DNA of 64,000 nucleotides from Streptococcus mitis (lineage in GTDB: Bacteria > Bacillota > Bacilli > Lactobacillales > Streptococcaceae): positions 1,641,001-1,705,000 of the forward strand of contig NZ_CP012646.1 of assembly GCF_001281025.1 (NCBI RefSeq). Direction: 5' to 3'. A model generated the notes under the pieces. The model searched no databases. It was not told the DNA's origin and saw only the letters and a list, made by a program, of their open reading frames with translations. The translations under genes were made by a program, and so were the position numbers. Below, piece after piece: positions 37,901 through 45,376 of this stretch (position 1 is its first letter; every line of letters starts with the position of its first letter).

Positions 37901-38149
37901 TTCGCTGATAACACTTAATGTGTCCCCCCACTTAATAACATACTTAAATAAATCACCTTCTTTTTGAATATCAGCTTTTACTTCTGCAACTGTTCTGGCT
38001 ACCCAGATACCATCTTGTTCACTGGCTGACACAGTTGGAGCTAAAAAGCCCAGCCCCAATAAAATCACACCTGTCGCAACAATTGCACCAGTTCTTAATT
38101 TTCTAAAGCCACGGAGGGATAATGTTCCTCTAACATTTGTTTGTCTCAT
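34937..38149 (-). CDS. Large secreted LysM protein with proline-rich repeats and duplicated C-terminal domain
   Basis: A 1070-residue protein. Signal peptide 1-42 (cleavage after VSA); LysM about 69-112 for cell-wall binding. About 30 degenerate 10-residue repeats of type PSTPAPKVEE lie at about 267-570, a wall-spanning stalk. A DUF1542-like helical segment follows at about 710-790. Two copies of an unrecognised ~80-residue domain (about 870-950 and 986-1070) both end NYNYVV/DYNYVVTF and share a basic linker. No LPXTG. The gene sits between vex3 and vncR, where pneumococcus has pep27. Likely surface-exposed adhesin or wall protein; function unknown. Confidence 0.85.
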   Translation of the reverse strand: MRQTNVRGTLSLRGFRKLRTGAIVATGVILLGLGFLAPTVSASEQDGIWVARTVAEVKADIQKEGDLFKYVIKWGDTLSVISEASNIPVDVLQEMNQTSGKNLFLPHNELYFTEAETISDTVTKHKIVIKESGASGEVRTYEVLLKKDQETKAVTFELTDVTEKVEKMAVNYSPVYQPVSAPVVERAEESGEELASEAPAETSPEVKEETEAPVASKAETRSETLNAPSAYTTNGSGNSTESSPAADKAPSNIGTTNQPVASNPSSEAPAPKAEVPVTPAPKVEAPSTPMPKAEEPSTPAPKAEAPASPMPKAEGPSTSAPKAELPSTPAPKTEEPATPAPKAEAPATPAPKAEAPSTPAPKAEAPLTPAPKAEVPVTPAPKVEAPSTSMPKAEEPSTPAPKVEEPASSAPKAEEPAATEPKTKEPVATTPKVEEPSTPAPKAEEPSTPAPKVEEPSTPAPKAEEPSTPSPKVEEPSTPAPKVEEPSTPSPKVEEPSTPAPKVEEPSTPSPKVEEPSTPAPKVEEPSTPSPKVEEPATPAPKVEEPATPAPKAEEPTTPAPKVEEPATPASSAPKDDESGSSVESPSTGNHSDESGTPSETPTGDSTSSLDASGEPNFTEQPAGESGKSETTSEPSNTPSAEATNDSGNTATSSPLTYGTTSNTGTTEQPETPASKPEVTTPKEDKLPTNQNGDTSNPAPAPKEDTPSEEVAPKGEKLEEAKKDGKDVIEKIAASKLSEIEKVKDEAEKAKLEAQLKELKEAGLEAINNAKDHDAAVDATDEYQTKIDEINVPGEELPAPNYNKDNLTNGRNEGTTINDGSTAIGHGSGEDTATTPAQPSSTSEGTSSFRNAPSVQARARRVARSTSEPDGTVNISYNFAGMPDIHGFLSDPGEDNTVKIPAGTSEAQAKELVKEKIQAKIKDLAARGYHVKNDIIFEQDTTVKNYNYVVTFTKETTGTSGFRMAPAVQPRASRNRRSLEQPAPQKVKVNVFYNFDQMKDIAGFLGDINGTPLEVAEGSTNEQVKAAVKNQVDAKKEELSKRGYTFKEDYVYQANGKDYNYVVTFSKAAK
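36440..37350 (-). repeat. 30-bp tandem repeats coding the PSTPAPKVEE stalk
   Basis: About 30 in-frame copies of a 30-bp unit. Between about 36540 and 36740 it takes a higher-order 60-bp form alternating PSTPAPKVEE and PSTPSPKVEE. Copy number is expected to vary by slippage without changing frame. Confidence 0.9.
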
Positions 38150-38244
38150 AATGTTTATTTTTCCTCACTAATCTATATTTTCCAAAGTAGACTCTTCCTA
38201 GGCCTACTAGCCTATGTTTGCGATATGCACAGGCTTCTACAGAT

Positions 38245-38334
38245 TTATCTATCTATTTTCAAAATAAAGTTTCTATAGATTCTTATGCACAATTCCATAT
38301 ATAAGTTGTGAAATTCCTTTCTAATAGATTCCAT
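38245..38334 (-). CDS. Short leader ORF containing the 5' codons of pep27
   Basis: A 29-codon frame, MESIRKEFHNLYMELC then IRIYRNFILKIDR, in the leader of the LysM gene. Residues 5-10 (RKEFHN) equal residues 2-7 of pneumococcal Pep27. The codon at the Pep27 Met1 position is ATT here, and an in-frame ATG lies three codons upstream. That ATG is 6 nt after the -10 TATACT, a leaderless arrangement. Sequence diverges from Pep27 exactly after Asn, where the other fragment (34818-34892) picks up. Translation is unproven. Confidence 0.6.
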   Translation of the reverse strand: MESIRKEFHNLYMELCIRIYRNFILKIDR

Positions 38335-38340
38335 ATCTTT

Positions 38341-38370
38341 AGTATATCATGTTTAAGTACCAAAGTACAA
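38341..38370 (-). promoter_or_regulatory. Promoter of the LysM gene / pep27-like leader
   Basis: Minus-strand TTGTAC (38365-38370), 18-bp spacer, TGA-TATACT (-10 at 38341-38346). The interrupted palindrome GTACCAAAGTAC (38357-38368) overlaps the -35 and could be an operator. The 38150-38504 interval otherwise holds the leader ORF and a hairpin at 38474-38492. Confidence 0.65.
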
Positions 38371-38473
38371 AGAAAGCAACTGAAAGCAATGATTTTCACC
38401 ACTGCTTTCGGCTCTATTTTGAATTGTTAAATAGCCATTCTCTATCCACCATTCTTGAATAAAAAATAAGATG

Positions 38474-38492
38474 TAGTCTCTATTTTAGACTA
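38474..38492 (-). terminator. Weak hairpin downstream of vex3
   Basis: TAGTCT-n7-AGACTA inverted repeat 13 bp past the vex3 stop, with a T-rich tail several bases later. Confidence 0.4.
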
Positions 38493-38504
38493 ATTTTTTC
38501 AAAT

Positions 38505-39884
38505 TTATTCACTATCCAGCAAGAGCTCTTTTGGTTGTTTTCTTAGGAGATTGCTTGAAGCAAGCGCCATAACGAGAACCACTAGAACCAAGGCAAGGAC
38601 AAAGACGATGATAAAGTCTGATGTCTGAATGGAAATATCTAGGCTCGACAAGGTCTTACTAAAGCTATCTACTTCTGCACCACCACCAAGGTTAGAGGCT
38701 TGAGCAGCCTTGCTAGCTTGCTTGGCAACACCTGAAGTGACATTGGTAAGAACAGTATTTCCGATTGCACGCGCTGTGTAAGTAGCTAAGAAGTAAGCAG
38801 AAACAAGAGCAGGGATGGCAATCAAGATGGATTCAGTGATGAATTGACCCAAGATACTTGCCTGCTTGAGACCAATAGAGAGGAGAATACCCACTTCCTT
38901 GCGACGGGCATTGATCCAAAGGCTGAGCAAGAGGGCAAGGAGAAGAACTGAGAAACTCAAGCTACCCCAGAAGAGGAGATTGGCCATCTTGTACATACCA
39001 GAGATGGATTGCTCAAGAGCTGGGTAGTTAGAGGAGCTCTTAACGAGTGTATAGCTCTTCCAGTTGATACCACTGATGCCATTCAACTCTTTCATGACGT
39101 CATCCAAGTTCTTGTCCGCTGTCACAAAGAAGGTTGCGTCCCCATAAATAGCTGTGTCTTCTGTGTATCCATAAAGTTTTGCAGCAGTGTGAATGTCTGT
39201 GATAGCTGTATTTTCATAGAGTTCTTGTGAGTAGGTTACTGCTGACTTATTATGACCATCAAAGAGTCCCTTGATTGTCACTTCGACTGTTTCCTTGGCA
39301 CCTTTTTCATTGTCTGCATCGTAGATATTAGAGTCTAGTTTGACCTTGTCCCCTACTTTCCAGCCGTGTTTGGCTGCCAAGTCCTTGTGCAGGAGGATCT
39401 TGTCCTTGTCGTCGTTGGTTAAGTGCTCACCTTCGACCAACTTATAAGAACCAGAGACAAACTTGTCTTCTTTAGAAGAGTCATTGACTCCTGTAATCAT
39501 CAAGCTACTTCCAAAATGTTTAGCACGGTCAGGTGTCAGATTTTTCTTGGTATCTGGCGTTTCGATGAGTTCATAGCCAGTCAAATCTCCAATGGCATTG
39601 ATGCGTTTAACATAATACTCAATGGCCTTGTTTTCGGTGATTTTTTTGATGTCTTCACCCTTAATATTCCCAGCACCACGAGGCGTTCCTTGATTGACGC
39701 GACGATTGATTTGCATGGAGAAGCTGTTGGTGATATTTTTAAAGGTCTCCTGAGAAGCCTTGGCAGTAGCTCCCTTGATCGACAAGCCGACCAAACTCAA
39801 GCTCGCCATGAGGAGAATAATCAGGAAGATGACAATCGATTTGAAAAACTTCCTTGTAACGTAGGCAAATGCGTTGTGTAACAT
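38505..39884 (-). CDS. vex3: ABC transporter permease Vex3 (MacB/FtsX type)
   Basis: A 459-residue FtsX-type permease. N-terminal helix (IVIFLIILLMASLSLVGLS), a large extracellular domain of about 260 residues, and three C-terminal helices with the FtsX motif LWINARRKEVGILLSIG. It is the third gene of vex1-vex2-vex3, which in pneumococcus was proposed to export Pep27. Paralogous to Vex1. Here the pep27 gene is split, so another cargo is possible. Confidence 0.9.
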   Translation of the reverse strand: MLHNAFAYVTRKFFKSIVIFLIILLMASLSLVGLSIKGATAKASQETFKNITNSFSMQINRRVNQGTPRGAGNIKGEDIKKITENKAIEYYVKRINAIGDLTGYELIETPDTKKNLTPDRAKHFGSSLMITGVNDSSKEDKFVSGSYKLVEGEHLTNDDKDKILLHKDLAAKHGWKVGDKVKLDSNIYDADNEKGAKETVEVTIKGLFDGHNKSAVTYSQELYENTAITDIHTAAKLYGYTEDTAIYGDATFFVTADKNLDDVMKELNGISGINWKSYTLVKSSSNYPALEQSISGMYKMANLLFWGSLSFSVLLLALLLSLWINARRKEVGILLSIGLKQASILGQFITESILIAIPALVSAYFLATYTARAIGNTVLTNVTSGVAKQASKAAQASNLGGGAEVDSFSKTLSSLDISIQTSDFIIVFVLALVLVVLVMALASSNLLRKQPKELLLDSE

Positions 39885-39939
39885 AGGTTCCCTTTCTAGA
39901 TTTTATTCTATTTTATAGTTCGAACAGAAAAAGCTCGTA

Positions 39940-40587
39940 TTATTTCGTAGTATCGCGAGTTTCAGTCAGTTTCTTGTCCTTCAACTCAAGTGTAATATCT
40001 GACGCTTGTGCCACTTCTTTACTGTGGGTGACGACAATCACACATTTACCTGTTTTCTGGGCAAGTGATTTGAGCAGTTCGACAATATCTCCAGCAGTTT
40101 TAGGGTCCAGATTTCCCGTTGGCTCATCCGCTAGAATAACTGGAGCTTCTGAGACCAAACTACGAGCAATGGCAACACGTTGCTGTTGACCACCTGATAA
40201 CTGGAGAACATTCCGCTTGATCTGACTTTCATCCAAACCAAGCTCAAGCAGTGTATCCTTGCTTGCCTTTTTGTTGACCAAGCGGATATTTTCCAGTGGA
40301 GAAAGATAATCTATCAAGTTATAATTTTGAAAGACCAGGGAAATATGGTGCATGCGATGGTAAGAATAGCCCTTCTTACGAATATCCTCTCCTTGAAAAA
40401 GGATAGAACCTTCAACAGGACTATCTAAACCAGCAAGGAGGGACAAGAGAGTGGATTTCCCCGCTCCTGACTCCCCAATAATACTGTAAAATTTCCCGGG
40501 TTCAAAATTATAATTGATCTGATATAGGACTGCTTCAGCAGTGTTCTTATAACGGTAGGTAACATCTTGTAATTGTAATAAAGTCAT
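39940..40587 (-). CDS. vex2: ABC transporter ATP-binding protein Vex2
   Basis: A 215-residue LolD/MacB-type ATPase: Walker A GESGAGKST, Q-loop LVFQNYNLI, signature [15 protein letters not shown], Walker B VILADEPTGNLD and switch His VTHSKEVA. It drives the Vex1/Vex3 permease pair. It lies 12 bp after vex1 and 55 bp before vex3. Confidence 0.93.
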   Translation of the reverse strand: MTLLQLQDVTYRYKNTAEAVLYQINYNFEPGKFYSIIGESGAGKSTLLSLLAGLDSPVEGSILFQGEDIRKKGYSYHRMHHISLVFQNYNLIDYLSPLENIRLVNKKASKDTLLELGLDESQIKRNVLQLSGGQQQRVAIARSLVSEAPVILADEPTGNLDPKTAGDIVELLKSLAQKTGKCVIVVTHSKEVAQASDITLELKDKKLTETRDTTK

Positions 40588-40599
40588 GATTTCTCCTTC

Positions 40600-41877
40600 T
40601 TAACTAATAGATGATAAAATTTCTTTCGGCGATTTTCTAAATAAGAATAGGAAACAAAGTGCTACAGATAAGCAACTGAGCAGAACTAGAAAAACATAGG
40701 ATTCTGCAAAAGATAAGATACTGGTTGATAAACTGCTTGCTTTGGCTAGCGTGTCTTGTAAGACTGCCTGATCTCCACTGGCTAGGACAGTTTGGAGCAG
40801 ATAGGATGTAATGGCATTTCCAGCGATAAAGGATGGAAGCAAAGCTCCGAGAGATACCAAAACTACCTCTAAACAGAACTGTAGGAAAATCGAGCTCTTG
40901 CCTTTTCCAAGCGCCAGTAAAATTCCCACTTCGTAGACCCTTTCTCTCAACCAGAGAGACAAAACAAGAATTAAGGCTCCTGCTCCTGCTATCAACATCC
41001 CATAAAGGAAAATGGTCAGAAAGGTTTGGAAGGTTGCAACTGAGTCTTTGATTTGTTCAAAAGCCTTGTTCTCCTTCTCAACTTGGTAACCTTGACTAAC
41101 CAAGGACAAGTTTTCTACCTGCTTCATGAGTCCGTCCATTTCCTTAGGATTTTCTACATAGAAGCGCGCTGCACTAACTTGAGGTTCGCTATTGCCCAAA
41201 AGAGTTTGGCTACTTTCATAGTCTGTAAAGACTTGGTTTTCACTGAAGTCAGAAGACAAGCCTGTGAATTTCTCTTGTTTTTTACCAGAAAAGATGCCGA
41301 CAATCTCAAACTCGACAGTTTGTCCTTTACCAGCTTCTGACTGTCCAGCATCCAAGCGAAGCTTGTCATGAAGCGAAAGACCGTTCTTCTTGGCCAACTC
41401 TTCGTGAATAAGGATTTTCTTTGAATCCCCTTTTTGAAGATGTCGCCCTTCTTTTAGATTGAAAGCTGAACTGGTAAAGGTGACATCCTTGGATGAATCC
41501 TCAAGTGCCGTTAAGCTAACCAAGTTCTTGTCCGCAGCTGACAAATCATCACGCTCCACGCTCTGCTCGCCACTCACTACTTCCTTGTCTTTCAGTTTTG
41601 CGACCGTCTCGAGTTCAGGAGAGACATTTTCCAGTCCCTTAATCTTGCTCACGGACGCTATCTCTGACAACTTGAAGGTCTGCCCATTTTCTATCTTCTT
41701 AATAGAAAAAGATGTGTTGAGTGATTTGTAAAGATTGGTTTCAACTGTTTTGTTGGACTTCATCAGAGTCAAACAGGCTGAAATTCCAGCCAATAGGACC
41801 AATAAAATCAGAAATAAAATAAAACTTCTCAGTCGTTTTCTGCTGACATAAGCCCAAGCTATTTGGATTGGATTCAT
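40600..41877 (-). CDS. vex1: ABC transporter permease Vex1 (MacB/FtsX type)
   Basis: A 425-residue permease with the same plan as Vex3: N-terminal helix, ~230-residue extracellular domain, and three C-terminal helices with LWLRERVYEVGILLALG. First gene of the operon, SD GGAGGTG. Upstream is a -10 TATAAT at 41903-41908 with a TTTCATA direct repeat where the -35 should be, suggesting activator dependence. Confidence 0.9.
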   Translation of the reverse strand: MNPIQIAWAYVSRKRLRSFILFLILLVLLAGISACLTLMKSNKTVETNLYKSLNTSFSIKKIENGQTFKLSEIASVSKIKGLENVSPELETVAKLKDKEVVSGEQSVERDDLSAADKNLVSLTALEDSSKDVTFTSSAFNLKEGRHLQKGDSKKILIHEELAKKNGLSLHDKLRLDAGQSEAGKGQTVEFEIVGIFSGKKQEKFTGLSSDFSENQVFTDYESSQTLLGNSEPQVSAARFYVENPKEMDGLMKQVENLSLVSQGYQVEKENKAFEQIKDSVATFQTFLTIFLYGMLIAGAGALILVLSLWLRERVYEVGILLALGKGKSSIFLQFCLEVVLVSLGALLPSFIAGNAITSYLLQTVLASGDQAVLQDTLAKASSLSTSILSFAESYVFLVLLSCLSVALCFLFLFRKSPKEILSSIS

Positions 41878-41902
41878 TCGTCACCTCCATATTTGTAATA
41901 CT

Positions 41903-41935
41903 ATTATAAAATCCAAATATGAAATGTTTATGAAA
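41903..41935 (-). promoter_or_regulatory. vex operon promoter with 11-bp-spaced direct repeat
   Basis: Minus-strand TTTCATA-AACA-TTTCATA (41918-41924 and 41929-41935), 9 bp upstream of TATAAT (41903-41908). The 7+4 bp direct repeat replacing the -35 is the layout bound by OmpR/PhoB-type activators such as VncR. Confidence 0.5.
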
Positions 41936-41939
41936 TACA

Positions 41940-42010
41940 AAAAAAGAGCAAAAATTTTTTGCTCTACTTGAATTAGATGAAAACAAAAGAGCTAGCCTAA
42001 GCTAACTCTT
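41940..42010 (-). terminator. Two consecutive terminators after tRNA-Leu
   Basis: Minus-strand AGAGTTAGC-TTAG-GCTAGCTCTTTT (about 41988-42010), then AGAGCAAAAA-TTTTTGCTCT followed by a T-run (about 41940-41966). Together they insulate vex1 from the tRNA. Confidence 0.8.
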
Positions 42011-42016
42011 ATCCTA

Positions 42017-42102
42017 TGCGGAGAGAGGGACTTGAACCCTCACGACCTAAAGCGGTCACAGGATCCTTAGTCCTGCGCGTCTGCCAATTCCGCCATCCCC
42101 GC
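42017..42102 (-). tRNA. tRNA-Leu (anticodon AAG)
   Basis: An 86-nt class II tRNA with a long variable arm. Acceptor GCGGGGA/TCTCCGC, anticodon stem CAGGA/TCCTG with loop CTAAGGA, T loop TTCAAGT, discriminator A. CCA is not encoded. Confidence 0.95.
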
Positions 42103-42117
42103 GTCGATTACTTTACT

Positions 42118-42146
42118 AGTATATCAACTTTTAGGATGCTTGTCAA
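42118..42146 (-). promoter_or_regulatory. tRNA-Leu promoter
   Basis: Minus-strand TTGACA (42141-42146), 17-bp spacer, TATACT (42118-42123), 15 bp before the tRNA. Confidence 0.88.
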
Positions 42147-42181
42147 CACTTTTTTCAATTTTTTTCATTTCATCAAATAAA

Positions 42182-42757
42182 TTACTCTGAAATTTCATTT
42201 AGCTTTTCATCTACTAACTTAGCTCCGAGTGTATTTTTGAAATGACCTAGGGCAAATTGATGGTTTTCAGGCCAGATGGAAGCAACAGCTGGTTTAACAA
42301 TCTCGATATCATATCCTAGATTATAGGCATCTATAGCTGTATGCAGGACACAGATATCCGTCAAAACTCCTGTTAAAATAACGGTAGAAATTCGACGCTC
42401 TCTCAAACGGATATCCAGGTCAGTCCCTGAAAAAGCTGAGTAATGGCGTTTATCCATCCAAAAGACACGACTGTCTGAACCATGCTCTTGATAAAAGGTC
42501 CCCAAATCTCCGTATAAATTCCGTCCACTAGTCCCAATCAAATTGTGAGGAGGAAACAACTTGCTTTCTGGATGGAAACAATCGTTTTCTTCGTGAGCAT
42601 CGATTGTAAAGAAGATGTAATCTCCTCGTTCAAAAGCTAATCGAGTTACCTTGCTGATGGCATCCGAAATCGCCTGAGCTGGAGCACCTGCTGTCAGCTT
42701 CCCACTATCAGCAACAAAATCTTCTGTATAGTCAATCGAAATTAAAGCCTTAGTCAT
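42182..42757 (-). CDS. pncA: Nicotinamidase / cysteine hydrolase
   Basis: Hydrolyses nicotinamide to nicotinate for NAD salvage. A 191-residue isochorismatase-fold protein: catalytic Asp in ISIDYTEDF, a metal-binding DAHEENDCFHPES stretch, and the nucleophile Cys in TGVLTDICVLHTA. It shares one base with the codY stop (translational coupling), an arrangement conserved in pneumococci. Confidence 0.9.
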   Translation of the reverse strand: MTKALISIDYTEDFVADSGKLTAGAPAQAISDAISKVTRLAFERGDYIFFTIDAHEENDCFHPESKLFPPHNLIGTSGRNLYGDLGTFYQEHGSDSRVFWMDKRHYSAFSGTDLDIRLRERRISTVILTGVLTDICVLHTAIDAYNLGYDIEIVKPAVASIWPENHQFALGHFKNTLGAKLVDEKLNEISE

Positions 42758-43545
42758 TAGTAATCTCTTTTCTTCACTTCTTCAAAAATATCTGAAATCA
42801 AGACCTTAAGATAGGTTCCCTTCATTCCAAGTGAGCGACTTTCAATAATTCCCGCAGACTCAAGTTTACGAAGGGCATTGACAATCACCGAACGGGTTAT
42901 TCCGATACGATCTGCAATCACTGACGCAGTCAACTGTCCTTCATTTCCGTTTAACTCCCCTAAAATAGCTGAAACAGCACGAAGTTCGGAGTAAGAAAGG
43001 GTATTAACCGCCATGGTAACAGCAGTACGGCGACGGATATTTTTCTCATCTTCCTCACGCTGGAAGTTGAGAAGTTGAATTCCAACAACGGTACTCGCAA
43101 TTTCAACAAGAATCAAGTCCTCGTCTTCGAATTTTTTATCATTGCGCCAAATAATCAAAGAACCAAGTCGAATCCCTGATACATGAATCGGTGCAATAGT
43201 CGTCAAACCATCTGGAAAGTCGGCACGACTTTCCACAGGAAAAATGCTTAAATCATGATCAACTGTCAGATTGGCTTCTGTATCGTAAATCATGTTCGCG
43301 CCCTGTACATAGTCGTCCGGGAAAATCTTAGTTTGGAAGAATTGCTCGACACGATCTGTATTGGTTTTGTAACGCATGAAATAACCAAGGAGACGTCCCT
43401 TGCTATTAACGATACAGGCGTTACAGTCGATAATATCTGCCAATTGACGGGTAATCGCATTGTAGGGAAGCTCTTCCTGCAACTGCTCCTCTGAGCGCTT
43501 CAGGATAGAAGTAATTTTTCTAGTTTTTTCTAATAAATGTGCCAT
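42757..43545 (-). CDS. codY: Global nutritional repressor CodY
   Basis: A 262-residue regulator: N-terminal GAF-like branched-chain amino acid sensor and C-terminal winged helix ([24 protein letters not shown]). Represses amino-acid and virulence genes when nutrients are abundant. Ribosome site GAGGTG. The promoter carries a near-consensus CodY box just upstream of the -35, implying autoregulation. First gene of codY-pncA. Confidence 0.96.
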   Translation of the reverse strand: MAHLLEKTRKITSILKRSEEQLQEELPYNAITRQLADIIDCNACIVNSKGRLLGYFMRYKTNTDRVEQFFQTKIFPDDYVQGANMIYDTEANLTVDHDLSIFPVESRADFPDGLTTIAPIHVSGIRLGSLIIWRNDKKFEDEDLILVEIASTVVGIQLLNFQREEDEKNIRRRTAVTMAVNTLSYSELRAVSAILGELNGNEGQLTASVIADRIGITRSVIVNALRKLESAGIIESRSLGMKGTYLKVLISDIFEEVKKRDY

Positions 43546-43571
43546 TTTTCACCTCGAATTTAATCGCTATC

Positions 43572-43600
43572 ATTATAACATAAACAGCTTGAATTTTCAA
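43572..43600 (-). promoter_or_regulatory. codY promoter
   Basis: Minus-strand TTGAAA (43595-43600), 17-bp spacer ending TGT, TATAAT (43572-43577). Confidence 0.8.
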
Positions 43601-43601
43601 T

Positions 43602-43616
43602 TATTATCTGAAAATT
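43602..43616. promoter_or_regulatory. CodY box upstream of codY
   Basis: TATTATCTGAAAATT matches the AATTTTCWGAAAATT box at 13 of 15 positions and abuts the codY -35. Confidence 0.65.
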
Positions 43617-43772
43617 GCTTATTTAATTGCAATTTGAAAAAACAAGAATATTTTTAATTAAATTGCTTCTTTTCTATTGACAAGCTCCCTGTTTTTGTGT
43701 ATTATAACATTACAAGAAGATAATATAACTATTTTATTTATCTTTCTTTTTCCATTCGGTCTCCTTATATAA

Positions 43773-43800
43773 AAAAGCGATTCATTTTGAACCGCTTTTT
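43773..43800 (-). terminator. cshA terminator
   Basis: Minus-strand AAGCGGTTCA-AAA-TGAATCGCTT followed by TTTT, at the cshA stop. Confidence 0.85.
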
Positions 43801-43801
43801 C

Positions 43802-45376
43802 TTATTTATCGCCCTTGTTACGAATAACAAAGCCTGTTTTCTTTTCGCTTGAAGTATTGCGTGGTTTTTTATTATCCTTACGGTAACGTTTTTCCTTATC
43901 AAAACGATCGTTGCCACGACTTCCTTTTTTGAAATCATCACGGCGACCACCACGACGGTTGTCTCCTCGGCGATTATCACGACGGTCATCTCCACGACGA
44001 CCTCCCTTAGCGTTACCACCGAAGCCATTACCTGATGGTTTAAATGGCAGTGGTTTTTCACGTGCAATCTCCACTTCAGGAAGACTATCTGGGTCTTGAA
44101 CAGTCAGACTCAAGATATACATTGCCAATTCTTCTAGAGTAAATTCGGCAGCTAGCTTACGAGCATCCTTACCAAATTTCTCAAAGTTGGCACGGATAGT
44201 CTCATCTGCAAAATCACGTTCGATTTTCTTGAGAGCTACGTGTTTTTTTACTTGGAAGGCTTCTTCTGCGCTTGCAGGTTTAAGGCCTTTCATGCGTTTC
44301 TTAGTCAAGTTTTCAATGATTTGGAGGTAGCCCATTTCATTTGGTGATACGAAAGTAATAGACTGACCTGACTTACCGGCACGACCTGTACGACCGATAC
44401 GGTGAACATAACTTTCAGGATCTTGTGGAATATCGTAGTTATAGACATGGGTCACACCTGAAATATCCAACCCACGTGCTGCAACGTCTGTCGCAACCAA
44501 AACATCAAGATTGCCATTTTTAAAGTCACGAAGGACACGAAGACGTTTGTTTTGGTCTAGGTCTCCATGAATTCCTTCTGCACGGAAGCCACGGATTTTC
44601 AAACCACGAGTCAATTCATCCACACGACGTTTGGTACGACCAAATACGATAGCAAGCTCAGGCTGTTCCACATCCATGAGACGAGTCATGGTATCAAATT
44701 TTTCTTGCTCTTTAACTCGGATATAGTATTGGTCAACCAATTCTGTTGTTAATTCCTTAGCAGCAATCTTCACATGCTCAGGTTCTTTCATAAACTGAAC
44801 ACCGATACGTTTGATGGCATCTGGCATAGTTGCTGAGAAAAGTAAGGTTTGACGGCTTTCAGGAACACGGGAGATGATAGCTTCAATGTCTTCAAGGAAG
44901 CCCATGTTGAGCATTTCATCCGCTTCGTCAAGGATAAGAGTTTCAATATCTTGTAATTTCAAGGCCTTGCGTTTAATCAAGTCCAAGAGGCGACCAGGTG
45001 TTCCCACCACGATATGGGCACCAGATTTAAGAGCCTTAATTTGCTTTTCAATGCTTGATCCGCCATATACTGAACGGACTTTGACTCCCTTACTACGACC
45101 AAAGCGGAAGAGTTCTTCTTGACTTTGGACAGCTAGTTCACGAGTTGGAGCGATGACCAAGGCTTGGATAGTTGCTTCTTCTGTACGAATTTTTTCAAGA
45201 GTTGGCAAACCAAAAGCCGCAGTTTTTCCCGTACCAGTCTGAGCTTGACCGATAACGTCCTTGCCTTCAAGGGCCAAGGGAATGGTTTGTTCTTGGATCG
45301 GACTGGCTTCTACAAAACCAGCTTTTTCAATCTCTGCTAGCAAATCAGCAGACAAGTTTAATTCATTAAATTTCAC
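43802..45376 (-). CDS. cshA: DEAD-box RNA helicase CshA
   Basis: A 524-residue helicase with Q motif [10 protein letters not shown], motif [16 protein letters not shown], then the RecA2 domain with ATDVAARGLD and HRIGRTGRAG, and a Gly/Arg/Asp-rich RNA-binding tail (DDRRDNRRGDNRRGGRR). Acts in mRNA turnover, ribosome assembly and cold adaptation. The 5' 551 bp lie inside the duplicated unit, but this copy is complete. A leader of about 145 nt with hairpins precedes it. Confidence 0.96.
   Translation of the reverse strand: MKFNELNLSADLLAEIEKAGFVEASPIQEQTIPLALEGKDVIGQAQTGTGKTAAFGLPTLEKIRTEEATIQALVIAPTRELAVQSQEELFRFGRSKGVKVRSVYGGSSIEKQIKALKSGAHIVVGTPGRLLDLIKRKALKLQDIETLILDEADEMLNMGFLEDIEAIISRVPESRQTLLFSATMPDAIKRIGVQFMKEPEHVKIAAKELTTELVDQYYIRVKEQEKFDTMTRLMDVEQPELAIVFGRTKRRVDELTRGLKIRGFRAEGIHGDLDQNKRLRVLRDFKNGNLDVLVATDVAARGLDISGVTHVYNYDIPQDPESYVHRIGRTGRAGKSGQSITFVSPNEMGYLQIIENLTKKRMKGLKPASAEEAFQVKKHVALKKIERDFADETIRANFEKFGKDARKLAAEFTLEELAMYILSLTVQDPDSLPEVEIAREKPLPFKPSGNGFGGNAKGGRRGDDRRDNRRGDNRRGGRRDDFKKGSRGNDRFDKEKRYRKDNKKPRNTSSEKKTGFVIRNKGDK

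Noticed and set aside
38371-38410. GAAAGCA repeats near 38371-38410 as a regulator site
   Set aside because: Copies are few and irregularly spaced; nothing beyond chance in AT-rich DNA.
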